Shown in pieces: positions 17,089 to 24,629 of a stretch of 64,000 bases of DNA. The first letter of the stretch is position 1. The number at the start of each line of letters is the position of its first letter. The position numbers and the translations under genes were made by a program. Source of the DNA: Bradyrhizobium sp. 195 (GTDB lineage Bacteria > Pseudomonadota > Alphaproteobacteria > Rhizobiales > Xanthobacteraceae); assembly GCF_023101665.1 (NCBI RefSeq), contig NZ_CP082161.1, positions 1,054,001 to 1,118,000 on the forward strand, written 5' to 3'. Under the pieces are notes generated by a model that was not told the origin of the DNA, made no database searches, and was given only the letters and a program-made list of their open reading frames with translations.

Positions 17089-18951
17089 ATGAGCGCAGTG
17101 GAACGGCTTGATGACCAGTATGTCGATCAGCCCGGAATGAACTCCCAATTGAATTCCGCCGACACCCCGTCGATCGAAGTCGATCTGATCGAAGAGCCGG
17201 CCAAGGGTCGTGCCAAGCTGCGGCCGCTGCTTGCGCTCGCGCCCTATGTGTACCGCTATCGCGGCCGCGCGGCGTTCGCCTTCGTCGCACTCACGGTCGC
17301 GGCGCTGACCACGCTGCTGGTGCCGGTCGCGGTGCGCCGGATGATCGATTTCGGCCTGACGCCCGAGGGCATCGAGCTGATCAACAGCTACTTCTCGGTG
17401 ATGCTCGCGGTGGTCGCCGTGCTCGCGCTCGCCAGCGCCGCGCGCTACTACCTCGTGATGACGATCGGCGAGCGCATCGTTGCCGACCTCAGGCGCGACG
17501 TCTTCGCTCATCTGCTCTCGCTCTCCCCCGCCTTCTTCGACTCCGCGCGCAGCGGCGAGCTGATCTCGCGGCTCACCGCCGACACCACCCAGCTCAAATC
17601 GGCCGTCGGCGCTTCCGTGTCGATCGCGCTGCGCAATTTGATGATGTTCCTGGGCGCCACGGCGATGATGGTGATCACGAGCCCGAAGCTGTCGGGCTTC
17701 GTGCTGCTGGCCATCCCCTTGATCGTGCTGCCGCTGGTCGCCTTCGGGCGCTGGGTGCGGCGGCTGTCGCGCAATGCGCAGGACACCCTCGCCGAGGCAT
17801 CGGCCTATGCGGGCGAGCTGGTTGGTGCGATCCGCACCGTGCAGGCCTATACCAGCGAGCCATTCGCCGAGAAGCGGTTCGGCGGCGAGGTCGAGCAGGC
17901 CTATGAGGCGGCGCGCACCTCGACCCAGGCTCGCGCGGTGCTCACGGCCATCATCATCTTCATCGTGTTCGCAAGCGTGGTCGCGATCCTCTGGATCGGC
18001 TCGCATGACGTGCTGACCGGCGCGATTTCGCCGGGCCGGCTCGGTCAGTTCGTGCTTTACGCGGTGTTCGCCGCAGCCGGCCTCGGCCAGCTCAGCGAGG
18101 TCTGGGGCGAGGTTTCGGCGGCATCAGGCGCGGCCGAGCGCCTGTTCGAGATTTTGCACGTCGAGCCCGACATCAAGGCGCCCGCGTCTGCGCGCGCGCT
18201 GCCGGTGCCGGCACGCGGCGAGGTCGGCTTCGATCAGGTCAGCTTCGCCTATCCGGTGCGGCGCGACGTCAATGTGCTCGATGCCGTTTCATTCACGGTG
18301 CGCCCCGGCGAGAAAGTCGCGATCGTCGGTCCGTCCGGCGCCGGCAAGAGCACGATCTTTCACCTCTTGCTGCGCTTCTACGACCCGCGCAGCGGCGCGA
18401 TCTCGCTCGACGGCGTGCCGGTCAAATCCGCCGATCCCAGGGATTTCCGCGCGCGCATCGCGTTGGTGCCGCAGGAATCCAACGTGTTCGCCGCGAGTGC
18501 GCGCGAGAACATCCGCTTCGGCCGGCCCGATGCGACCGACGCCGAGGTCGAGCGTGCCGCCGAGCTCGCGCATGCTGCCGAATTCATCCGCCGCCTGCCG
18601 GAAGGTTTCGACACCCCGCTCGGCGAGCGCGGCGTGACGCTGTCAGGCGGCCAGCGCCAGCGCATCGCGATCGCCCGCGCCATCCTGCGCGAGGCGCCTC
18701 TGCTGCTGCTCGATGAAGCCACCTCCGCGCTCGACGCCGAAAGCGAGACGCTGGTGCAGACCGCGCTGGAAGAGCTGATGCGCCACCGCACCACGCTGGT
18801 CATCGCGCATCGCCTCGCCACCGTGCTGTCCTGCGACCGCATCCTGGTGATGGATCAGGGCAGGATCGTCGAGCAGGGCACGCATGCCGAGCTCGTGGCT
18901 GCAAACGGGCTTTATGCGAGGCTGGCGAGGCTGCAGTTCGAGGGGGCTTGA
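17089..18951 (+). CDS. ABC transporter, fused transmembrane and ATP-binding domains (exporter, MsbA-like)
   Basis: A 620-residue half-transporter that would dimerise in the inner membrane. Residues about 45-350 form the type I exporter membrane domain with six helices, including the FFDSARSGELISRLTADT coupling segment. The nucleotide-binding domain (about 375-615) has Walker A GPSGAGKST, Q-loop VPQES, signature LSGGQRQR, Walker B LLLLDEATSALD and the H-loop IAHRL. I start at 17089 (MSAVERLDDQ); a GTG at 17056 would add 11 residues. Substrate unknown; lipid or glycan export is typical of this group. Confidence 0.92.
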   Translation: MSAVERLDDQYVDQPGMNSQLNSADTPSIEVDLIEEPAKGRAKLRPLLALAPYVYRYRGRAAFAFVALTVAALTTLLVPVAVRRMIDFGLTPEGIELINSYFSVMLAVVAVLALASAARYYLVMTIGERIVADLRRDVFAHLLSLSPAFFDSARSGELISRLTADTTQLKSAVGASVSIALRNLMMFLGATAMMVITSPKLSGFVLLAIPLIVLPLVAFGRWVRRLSRNAQDTLAEASAYAGELVGAIRTVQAYTSEPFAEKRFGGEVEQAYEAARTSTQARAVLTAIIIFIVFASVVAILWIGSHDVLTGAISPGRLGQFVLYAVFAAAGLGQLSEVWGEVSAASGAAERLFEILHVEPDIKAPASARALPVPARGEVGFDQVSFAYPVRRDVNVLDAVSFTVRPGEKVAIVGPSGAGKSTIFHLLLRFYDPRSGAISLDGVPVKSADPRDFRARIALVPQESNVFAASARENIRFGRPDATDAEVERAAELAHAAEFIRRLPEGFDTPLGERGVTLSGGQRQRIAIARAILREAPLLLLDEATSALDAESETLVQTALEELMRHRTTLVIAHRLATVLSCDRILVMDQGRIVEQGTHAELVAANGLYARLARLQFEGA

Positions 18952-18971
18952 GGCGCTGCCTCAGTCACGGT

Positions 18972-19070
18972 GTCATCATCCGCGAAGGCGGATGATCCAG
19001 TAATCCGTGACAGGAGTGATCAATCGATAGGCCGCGGCGTACTGGATTCCCCGCCTTCGCGGGGAATGAC
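18972..19070. repeat. intergenic hairpin repeat (GTCATC-CGCGAAGGCGG type)
   Basis: GTCATCATCCGCGAAGGCGG at the left pairs with CCGCCTTCGCGGGGAATGAC at the right, with CCAGTA/TACTGG motifs inside. Related copies lie at 40165-40290 and 46304-46405. Confidence 0.82.
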
Positions 19071-19077
19071 GTCCCGA

Positions 19078-19284
19078 TCACCGGCACTTCGGCGAGAGCG
19101 CCGGCACGTTCGGCCACGGCCAGTTCTTCCAGCTACCGTCCTCGCCGACGCAGGCCGATGATGCAGGGCCGCTCGTATCGAGTTGCATCGCAAAGCGCCG
19201 GTCGACATAGGTCGTCGACAGATATCCGGCGACGATGACGCCCAGAAAGACCGAGGAACCCTTGGCCAGATCGCGCAGCTGCAT
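19078..19284 (-). CDS. small membrane-anchored or exported protein, unknown function
   Basis: A 68-residue protein: MQLRDLAKGSSVFLGVIVAG gives one hydrophobic segment (10-26), followed by a short tail with two cysteines (in SACVGED and SPKCR) that could form a disulphide outside the cytoplasm. A near-perfect ribosome site, GGAGG, lies six bases before the ATG, which is the main reason I accept it. No family recognised. Confidence 0.65.
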   Translation of the reverse strand: MQLRDLAKGSSVFLGVIVAGYLSTTYVDRRFAMQLDTSGPASSACVGEDGSWKNWPWPNVPALSPKCR

Positions 19285-19363
19285 CGATCGCCTCCATCCG
19301 CTGTCATCGCTGCTCCGGCACCAACGATTAGCAGACGTCCCTGGATCCCGGCCGTGATGGGCC

Positions 19364-19810
19364 TCACGCCCGCCATTCCATCTTCAGCACCGGCCGGCCT
19401 GAGGTCGGGTTCACATCGGCGCCAGCATGGGCAAATCCGTTGCGCTCGTAAAAGCGGATGGCGCGGGAATTGTCCTTGTTGACGAGCAGCGTGACGCCCG
19501 AGGGTGACAGCCGCTTGGCCTCCTCGACCAGCAGCTTTGCTGCATCCGATCCCCAGTGATCGGGGTCGACCACGAGCTGGTCGAGATAGCCTTCGCCATC
19601 GATCGTGACGAAACCGATCAGCGCGCCATTCAGTTCCGCCACCACGATCCGGGCCTTCGGCACCAGATCCTTGCGCCAGCGCTCGCGCCACCATTCCAGA
19701 CGCGCCGCGAAATCGATTTGCGGATAGGCCTGCTGCCAGGTGCGATGCCAGAGGTCGATCGAGGCTGCTTCATCCTCGGGGCGATAGGGGCGAAGGTGGA
19801 GGGCGCTCAC
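19364..19810 (-). CDS. GNAT family N-acetyltransferase
   Basis: A 148-residue acetyltransferase starting at a GTG at 19810. The acetyl-CoA region is LDQLVVDPDHWGSDAAKLLV (motif A, with the usual QxxGxG glycines weakly kept), followed by LLVNKDNSRAIRFYERNGF (motif B), which is a standard GNAT ending. The GTG overlaps the stop of the OmpA-like gene by one base (TAGTG), so translation is probably coupled. Substrate unknown. Confidence 0.9.
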   Translation of the reverse strand: MSALHLRPYRPEDEAASIDLWHRTWQQAYPQIDFAARLEWWRERWRKDLVPKARIVVAELNGALIGFVTIDGEGYLDQLVVDPDHWGSDAAKLLVEEAKRLSPSGVTLLVNKDNSRAIRFYERNGFAHAGADVNPTSGRPVLKMEWRA

Positions 19811-20838
19811 TACCGCTCCGTCAGCTTCAGCTCGATGCGGCGGTTGCGCTTGTAGGCCTCTTCCGTGTTGCCGGGATCGAGCGGCTGGAATTCGCCGAAG
19901 CCGGCGGCGACAAGGCGCTGGGCGGGCACGCCAAGCGAGACCAGATATTGCACCACCGAGATCGAGCGTGCCGCCGACAGGTCCCAGTTCGACTTGAAGT
20001 TCGCACCGCTCACCGGCCGTACGTCGGTGTGGCCGTCGACCCGCAGCACCCAGGGGATCTCGTTCGGGATCTTCTTGTCGAGCTCGATCAGCGCGGTCGC
20101 CAATGTGTCGAGCTCGGCGCGGCCCTCGGGCAGGAGCGTCGCCTGGCCGGTGTCGAAGAACACTTCGGACTGGAACACGAAGCGGTCGCCGACGATGCGG
20201 ATGTCGGGCCGGTTGCCGAGGATGGTGCGCAGCCGGCCGAAGAACTCCGAGCGGTAGCGCGACAATTCCTGCACGCGCTGCGCCAATGCGACGTTCAGGC
20301 GAGAACCGAGATCGGCGATCCGGTTCTGCGATTCCTTGTCGCGCTTCTCGCTGGCATCTAACGCCTCTTCCAGCGCGGCCAGTTGCCGGCGCAAGGCGCT
20401 GATCTGCTGGTTCAGCACCTCGATCTGCGCCAGCGCCCGTGTCGAAACCGCCTTCTCCGAGTCCAGCGCCTTGCCGAGCTCGGAGGACTTGCCTTGGGCG
20501 TCAGTGCCTGCGGCGGCCAGGCCGTCATAAAGGCCCTTGATGCGGTCGCGCTCGGTCTCGGCCGAGGCGAGGCCGGCTTTCAGTTGCGAGACCTGGTCGT
20601 CGAGCGTGAGCTTGCCGAGCTTTTCCAGTGACAACAGCTCGTTGAGCTGCGCGATCTTGGCATTGAGTTGCTCCAGCGCCTTGTCCTTGCCGGTGACCTC
20701 CTGGGACAGGAAGAACTGCACCACCAGGAACACCGACAGCAGGAATACGATCGACAGCACCAGCGTCGACAGTGCGTCGACGAAGCCGGGCCAGTAGTTG
20801 AAGGCGCCGTCGCTGCGGCGGCCGCGCGCTAGAGCCAT
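19810..20838 (-). CDS. OmpA/MotB-like peptidoglycan-binding protein
   Basis: A 342-residue protein. One membrane helix near the N-terminus (LSTLVLSIVFLLSVFLVVQF, about 25-44) follows a short cytoplasmic segment, then comes a long coiled coil (about 50-190). The C-terminal OmpA domain (about 215-340) has FDTGQATLLPEGRAELD, RVDGHTDVRPV, LSAARSISVVQYLVSLGVP and NRRIELKLT. This is a MotB/ZorB-like architecture. It sits just downstream of the MotA/ExbB-like gene on the same strand (about 150 bases, with a hairpin repeat), so the two should form a proton-channel complex. It is not flagellar by context. Confidence 0.92.
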   Translation of the reverse strand: MALARGRRSDGAFNYWPGFVDALSTLVLSIVFLLSVFLVVQFFLSQEVTGKDKALEQLNAKIAQLNELLSLEKLGKLTLDDQVSQLKAGLASAETERDRIKGLYDGLAAAGTDAQGKSSELGKALDSEKAVSTRALAQIEVLNQQISALRRQLAALEEALDASEKRDKESQNRIADLGSRLNVALAQRVQELSRYRSEFFGRLRTILGNRPDIRIVGDRFVFQSEVFFDTGQATLLPEGRAELDTLATALIELDKKIPNEIPWVLRVDGHTDVRPVSGANFKSNWDLSAARSISVVQYLVSLGVPAQRLVAAGFGEFQPLDPGNTEEAYKRNRRIELKLTER

Positions 20839-20860
20839 TTAGTTCTCCGCTTCTTCTCTC

Positions 20861-20980
20861 GTGTCCCGGACGCGCCGCAGCGTGAAACGCTGCTGCGCAG
20901 AGCCGGGACCCATAATCTTTCCCGACGCTAGGCCCCGGCTCTGCAGCGCATCACTTCGTGCTGCGCAGCGTCCGGGGCAC
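20861..20980. repeat. intergenic hairpin repeat (GTGTCCCGGACGCG type)
   Basis: GTGTCCCGGACGCGCCGCAG opens and CTGCGCAGCGTCCGGGGCAC closes the element, with inverted AGAGCCGGGACC/GGCCCCGGCTCT inside. It lies between the two proton-channel genes, unusual for an apparent operon. Confidence 0.82.
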
Positions 20981-20988
20981 GCGAATCG

Positions 20989-21981
20989 TTAACTCTTTTC
21001 CGGCTGGCGGGCGAGGCGCTCCAGCAGGCGCCGGATCTCGCGGTTCTGCTCGCCCTGGCCATCGGCCCATTCGCGGATCATCTGCTGCTCGGTGCGCATG
21101 TGCGAAACCAGGGCCTGGATGGCTTCGGCAAGGCTTGCCATCGCCGCAGTGGTGCCGCGGCTGGCGCTGCCTTCCTCGAGCGCGGAGCGTAAGCGTTCGA
21201 CCGCGGCCTGGAGCTCGCCGCTGGCGACCCCGCCGCCGCCGCCGGAAGCGACCGCGACTTCGCCGCTGCCATATTCCCGCACCGTGGTGGCGAGCCAGTC
21301 TTCCAGGTCGGTGTAGAAGCGGTTCTGCGCCTGGCTCGATTGCAAATCGAGGAAGCCGAGGATCAGCGAGCCGGCGAGGCCGAACAGGGAGCTCGAGAAC
21401 GAGATGCCCATGCCGCCGAGCGGGGCGGCAAGGCCTTCCTTCAGCGTGTCGAACAATGCGCCGGAATCGCCGCCGACCTTGAGCCCGTCGATCACCTTGC
21501 CGACCGAACCGACCGTTTCGATCAGGCCCCAGAAGGTGCCGAGCAGGCCGAGGAAGACCAAGAGGCCGGTCATGTAGCGCGAGATGTCGCGGGCTTCATC
21601 CAGGCGGGTTGCGATCGAATCGAGCAGGTGCCGCATGGTGGTCTGAGTGATCGACATCCGCCCGGAGCGCTCGCCACCGAGGATCGCCGCCATCGGCGCC
21701 AGCAGTTTCGGGTGCCGCGCCGGCGCCAGGCCGGGATCGGCAACGCGGAAATTGTTGACCCAGGACACCTCAGGGTAGAGCCGGATGACCTGGCGGAAGG
21801 CCAGGATGATGCCGATGAACAGCACGCCGCCGATCAGGGCATTGAGCCCGGGATTGGCGAAGAAGGCCTGGATGATCTGCTTGTAGAGCACCACGCTGAC
21901 CAGTGAGCACAGTACCAGGAAGACCAGCATCCGCACCAGGAAGACGCTGGGTGAGGACAGTTTAGTGTACTCGATATCCAT
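20989..21981 (-). CDS. MotA/TolQ/ExbB-family proton channel protein
   Basis: A 330-residue membrane protein from the start at 21981 (MDIEYTKLSSPSVFLVRMLV); an in-frame ATG at 22020 would add 13 residues. Membrane segments are near 15-35, 50-70, 145-170 and 190-215. FLGLLGTFWGLIETVGSVGK and the later GMGISFSSSLFGLAGSLILG are the MotA/ExbB channel core. A long cytoplasmic C-terminal tail ends in a coiled-coil-like region (NREIRRLLERLARQ). Partner is the OmpA-like gene downstream. It probably uses the proton gradient to do work on the envelope; a flagellar role is unlikely without flagellar neighbours. Confidence 0.9.
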   Translation of the reverse strand: MDIEYTKLSSPSVFLVRMLVFLVLCSLVSVVLYKQIIQAFFANPGLNALIGGVLFIGIILAFRQVIRLYPEVSWVNNFRVADPGLAPARHPKLLAPMAAILGGERSGRMSITQTTMRHLLDSIATRLDEARDISRYMTGLLVFLGLLGTFWGLIETVGSVGKVIDGLKVGGDSGALFDTLKEGLAAPLGGMGISFSSSLFGLAGSLILGFLDLQSSQAQNRFYTDLEDWLATTVREYGSGEVAVASGGGGGVASGELQAAVERLRSALEEGSASRGTTAAMASLAEAIQALVSHMRTEQQMIREWADGQGEQNREIRRLLERLARQPEKS

Positions 21982-22175
21982 GGTGGAGCGGGAAGTGCCA
22001 GGCGGCATGGCCGGAATCATCCATTACGAAAGCTTGCTTGCGTGCGTACTATGGCACAGCGCCGGCCCAAAAAAAGCGCCGGATGCGCCGATTTCGGGGA
22101 TGGTTCGGGGAACCCGGAGCGGAAGCGGCGCTTTGATAGCCAGGTATCTGCAGAAGTTCGCCATTCGGGGGGCGC

Positions 22176-23195
22176 ATGAGCGTCGTTTCCGCGATCATCG
22201 GGACTGCCGAACGCGTGCCGCTGCCGGACGTGGTGATCCGCGCCGCGATCCAACGCCTGTGCTCCCGCAGCGCAACGCGCCTCGCCGCACATGACGCGGC
22301 CGCCGATGCCGCTTTCGCCGGCCGGATGATGCTGCGGCCGATCGCCGAGGATGTCGCGGTCGGGTTTGGCGAGGTGCCTGCTTCGTTCTTCGCCGACATG
22401 CTCGGCCCCAGCCGCAAATATTCCTGCTGCTTCTACAAGACCGATGCGACCACCCTGCAGGAGGCGGAGGAGGAGGCGCTGCGACAGACCGTCGAGCATG
22501 CCGGTCTCGCCGACGGCCAGACCATCCTCGAGCTCGGCTGCGGCTGGGGCTCGCTGTCGCTGTGGATGGCGCGGCAGTTTCCGCACGCCAAGGTGACGGC
22601 GGTGTCGACCTCGCAGGTCCACCGCGCCCATCTCGAGGAGCAGGCGCAGCGGCGCGGCCTGCTGAACCTGCGCGTGGTCACCGCGGACATGAACGTGTTC
22701 GCGCCCGACGGCCAATTCGATCGCATCGTCTCGGTCGAGATGTTCGAGCGGATGATGAACTGGCGCAAGCTGATGACGCGCCTGCGGTCATGGCTCGCGC
22801 CGGAGGGCCGCTTCTTCATGCAAATCGTCACCCACCGCTCCGGCTCGCAGCTGTACGACCGGCTCGATCGCGACGACTGGATCGCGCAGCACGTCTTCAC
22901 GGGCGTGCTGATGCCGAGCCATCACCTCGTCAGGCAATTCGACGACATCTTCACCGTCGAGAAGGAATGGTGCTGGAGCGGCACGCATTATCAGCGCACC
23001 GCGAACGACTGGCTCGCCAATTTCGATACGCATCGCGACACCATCGAGGGGGCGTTGCGCAAGGCCTATGGCGAACAGACCTGCCAGTGGACGCGGCGTT
23101 GGCGCTGGTACCTGCTCGCGACATCGGGCCTGTTCGGCTATGCCGATGGAACTGAATGGGGTGTCAGCCAGTACCGACTGAAGGCCGCCGTGTGA
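22176..23195 (+). CDS. cyclopropane-fatty-acid synthase family SAM-dependent methyltransferase
   Basis: A 339-residue class I methyltransferase of the CFA-synthase/coclaurine N-methyltransferase type. Motif I is ILELGCGWGSLSLWMARQFP (about 113-132), followed by VTAVSTSQVHRAHLEE, FDRIVSVEMFERMMNW and the C-terminal WTRRWRWYLLATSGLFGY. It lacks the N-terminal lipid-binding region of E. coli Cfa (382 residues), so the acceptor may not be a membrane lipid. The reaction is methyl transfer from S-adenosylmethionine; the substrate is unknown. Confidence 0.87.
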   Translation: MSVVSAIIGTAERVPLPDVVIRAAIQRLCSRSATRLAAHDAAADAAFAGRMMLRPIAEDVAVGFGEVPASFFADMLGPSRKYSCCFYKTDATTLQEAEEEALRQTVEHAGLADGQTILELGCGWGSLSLWMARQFPHAKVTAVSTSQVHRAHLEEQAQRRGLLNLRVVTADMNVFAPDGQFDRIVSVEMFERMMNWRKLMTRLRSWLAPEGRFFMQIVTHRSGSQLYDRLDRDDWIAQHVFTGVLMPSHHLVRQFDDIFTVEKEWCWSGTHYQRTANDWLANFDTHRDTIEGALRKAYGEQTCQWTRRWRWYLLATSGLFGYADGTEWGVSQYRLKAAV

Positions 23196-23316
23196 TTGCG
23201 CTGTTCCGTCGCAGCACGCAGCGATGGAACCCCGATTCACGATCAAGTGACACGGCAAAAGCCGTCTAAACTCAATGTCATACGCTGTGTGACAATGAGC
23301 CGCCCGCATCATGCGT

Positions 23317-23334
23317 TGCATCGCAGCAGATGCA
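23317..23334. promoter_or_regulatory. inverted repeat upstream of the RND operon, possible operator
   Basis: TGCATC-N6-GATGCA is a perfect 6-base inverted repeat about 95 bases before the adaptor start. No regulator gene lies next to the operon, so the site is only a candidate. Confidence 0.3.
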
Positions 23335-23429
23335 TTCTATTTTGGCGGCATCAGCCGCGTGCAAAACGGCCCAGAACGGGCCTCGCGCGGAGCATGATCA
23401 GTTTCAACAATATCGGGGCACCCCACTTC

Positions 23430-24623
23430 ATGTCAGGACTTCGTGCGCGATCGGCATGCGTTGCAATGATGCTCGCGGCCCTGGCGCCGCTGCTCGCGGG
23501 CTGTGACGAATCGAGCTCCGCCGTGTCCGCCGCTCCGCCGGCCCACCCTGACGTCAGCATCGTGATCGTCAAGCCGCAGTCACGCGCCGTGGTGCGCGAG
23601 CTGCCGGGCCGCATCGCGCCGACGCGGGTCTCCGAGGTGCGGCCGCGCGTCTCCGGCATCGTGGTCGAGCGTCTGTTCCGCCAGGGCAGCGAAGTGAAGG
23701 CGGGCGATCCGCTCTACCGCATCGATCCGCGCCCGTTCGAGGTCGAGGTGATGGCAAACGAAGCTGCGCTCGCCAAGGCGGAGGCCGCGTTGATGCAGGC
23801 GAAGCAGCAGGCGCACCGTATCGCTACCCTCACCAAGGATCGCGCTGCTCCGGAAGCCGAGAACGAGAAGGCGATTGCGGCCGAACGCCAGGCCCATGCC
23901 GAGGTCGAAGGTCGCAAGGCCGACCTCTCGCGGGCAAGGCTCAATCTCGACTATGCCACCGTGCGTGCGCCGATCGACGGCGTGGTCGGTGCGGCCCTTG
24001 TCAGCGAGGGCGCCCTCGCTGTGCAGAACGAGACCAATCTCGCCACCATCCAGCAGCTCGATCCGATCTATGCCGACTTCACCCAGTCGGTGACCGAGCT
24101 CAACCAGCTCCGCCGCGCCTTCGAAACCGGCGATCTCGAGCGCATCGCTTCCGATGCCGCCAAGGTGCGTCTGGTGCTCGACGACAACACCATCTATTCG
24201 CTCGACGGCAAGCTGCTGTTCTCCGATGCCAAGGTCGACGCCCACACCGGGCAGGTGACGCTGCGCGGCGAGTTCCCCAATCCCAAGCGCGAACTGCTGC
24301 CGGGCATGTATGTCCGCGTCCGCATCGACCAGGGTCTGGATTCCGACGCGATCGCGGTGCCGCAGCAGGCGATCCAGCGCAATGGCGGCGGCGGCAGCGA
24401 AGTGTTCGTCGTCAAGGATGACAATCACATCGCGGTGCAGGCGGTGCGCACAGGGTCCGTGCAGGACGGAGTTTGGTTCATCACTGAAGGCCTGAAGGCC
24501 GGCGACAAGGTCGTGGTGGAAGGGTTCCAGAAATTCGCGGCCGGCGACAAGGTCAAGCCGCAATCCTGGTCGGAGGCGGACGCGACCGCCGACAATCGGC
24601 ACGCGCAGAAGCTCACGCGGTAA
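23430..24623 (+). CDS. RND efflux periplasmic adaptor (AcrA/MexA family), lipoprotein
   Basis: A 397-residue membrane-fusion protein. Starting at 23430 gives a type II signal peptide with lipobox LLAGC (Cys25), so it is anchored in the inner membrane and periplasmic. An earlier ATG at 23394 would put the lipobox at residue 37. The order is as in AcrA: biotinyl-lipoyl half motif (VRPRVSGIVVERLFRQGSEV), alpha hairpin (about 90-150), the second lipoyl half (LDYATVRAPIDGVVGAALV), beta barrel and membrane-proximal domain (VVVEGFQKFAAGDKV). The stop is six bases before the pump gene. Confidence 0.95.
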   Translation: MSGLRARSACVAMMLAALAPLLAGCDESSSAVSAAPPAHPDVSIVIVKPQSRAVVRELPGRIAPTRVSEVRPRVSGIVVERLFRQGSEVKAGDPLYRIDPRPFEVEVMANEAALAKAEAALMQAKQQAHRIATLTKDRAAPEAENEKAIAAERQAHAEVEGRKADLSRARLNLDYATVRAPIDGVVGAALVSEGALAVQNETNLATIQQLDPIYADFTQSVTELNQLRRAFETGDLERIASDAAKVRLVLDDNTIYSLDGKLLFSDAKVDAHTGQVTLRGEFPNPKRELLPGMYVRVRIDQGLDSDAIAVPQQAIQRNGGGGSEVFVVKDDNHIAVQAVRTGSVQDGVWFITEGLKAGDKVVVEGFQKFAAGDKVKPQSWSEADATADNRHAQKLTR

Positions 24624-24629
24624 CGCGCT

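Noticed and set aside
19810..21981. MotA/ExbB-like plus OmpA-like genes as a Zorya (ZorAB) defence module
   Set aside because: The architecture is similar, but no zorC, zorD or zorE-like gene adjoins, and the neighbours are housekeeping genes in a core region.
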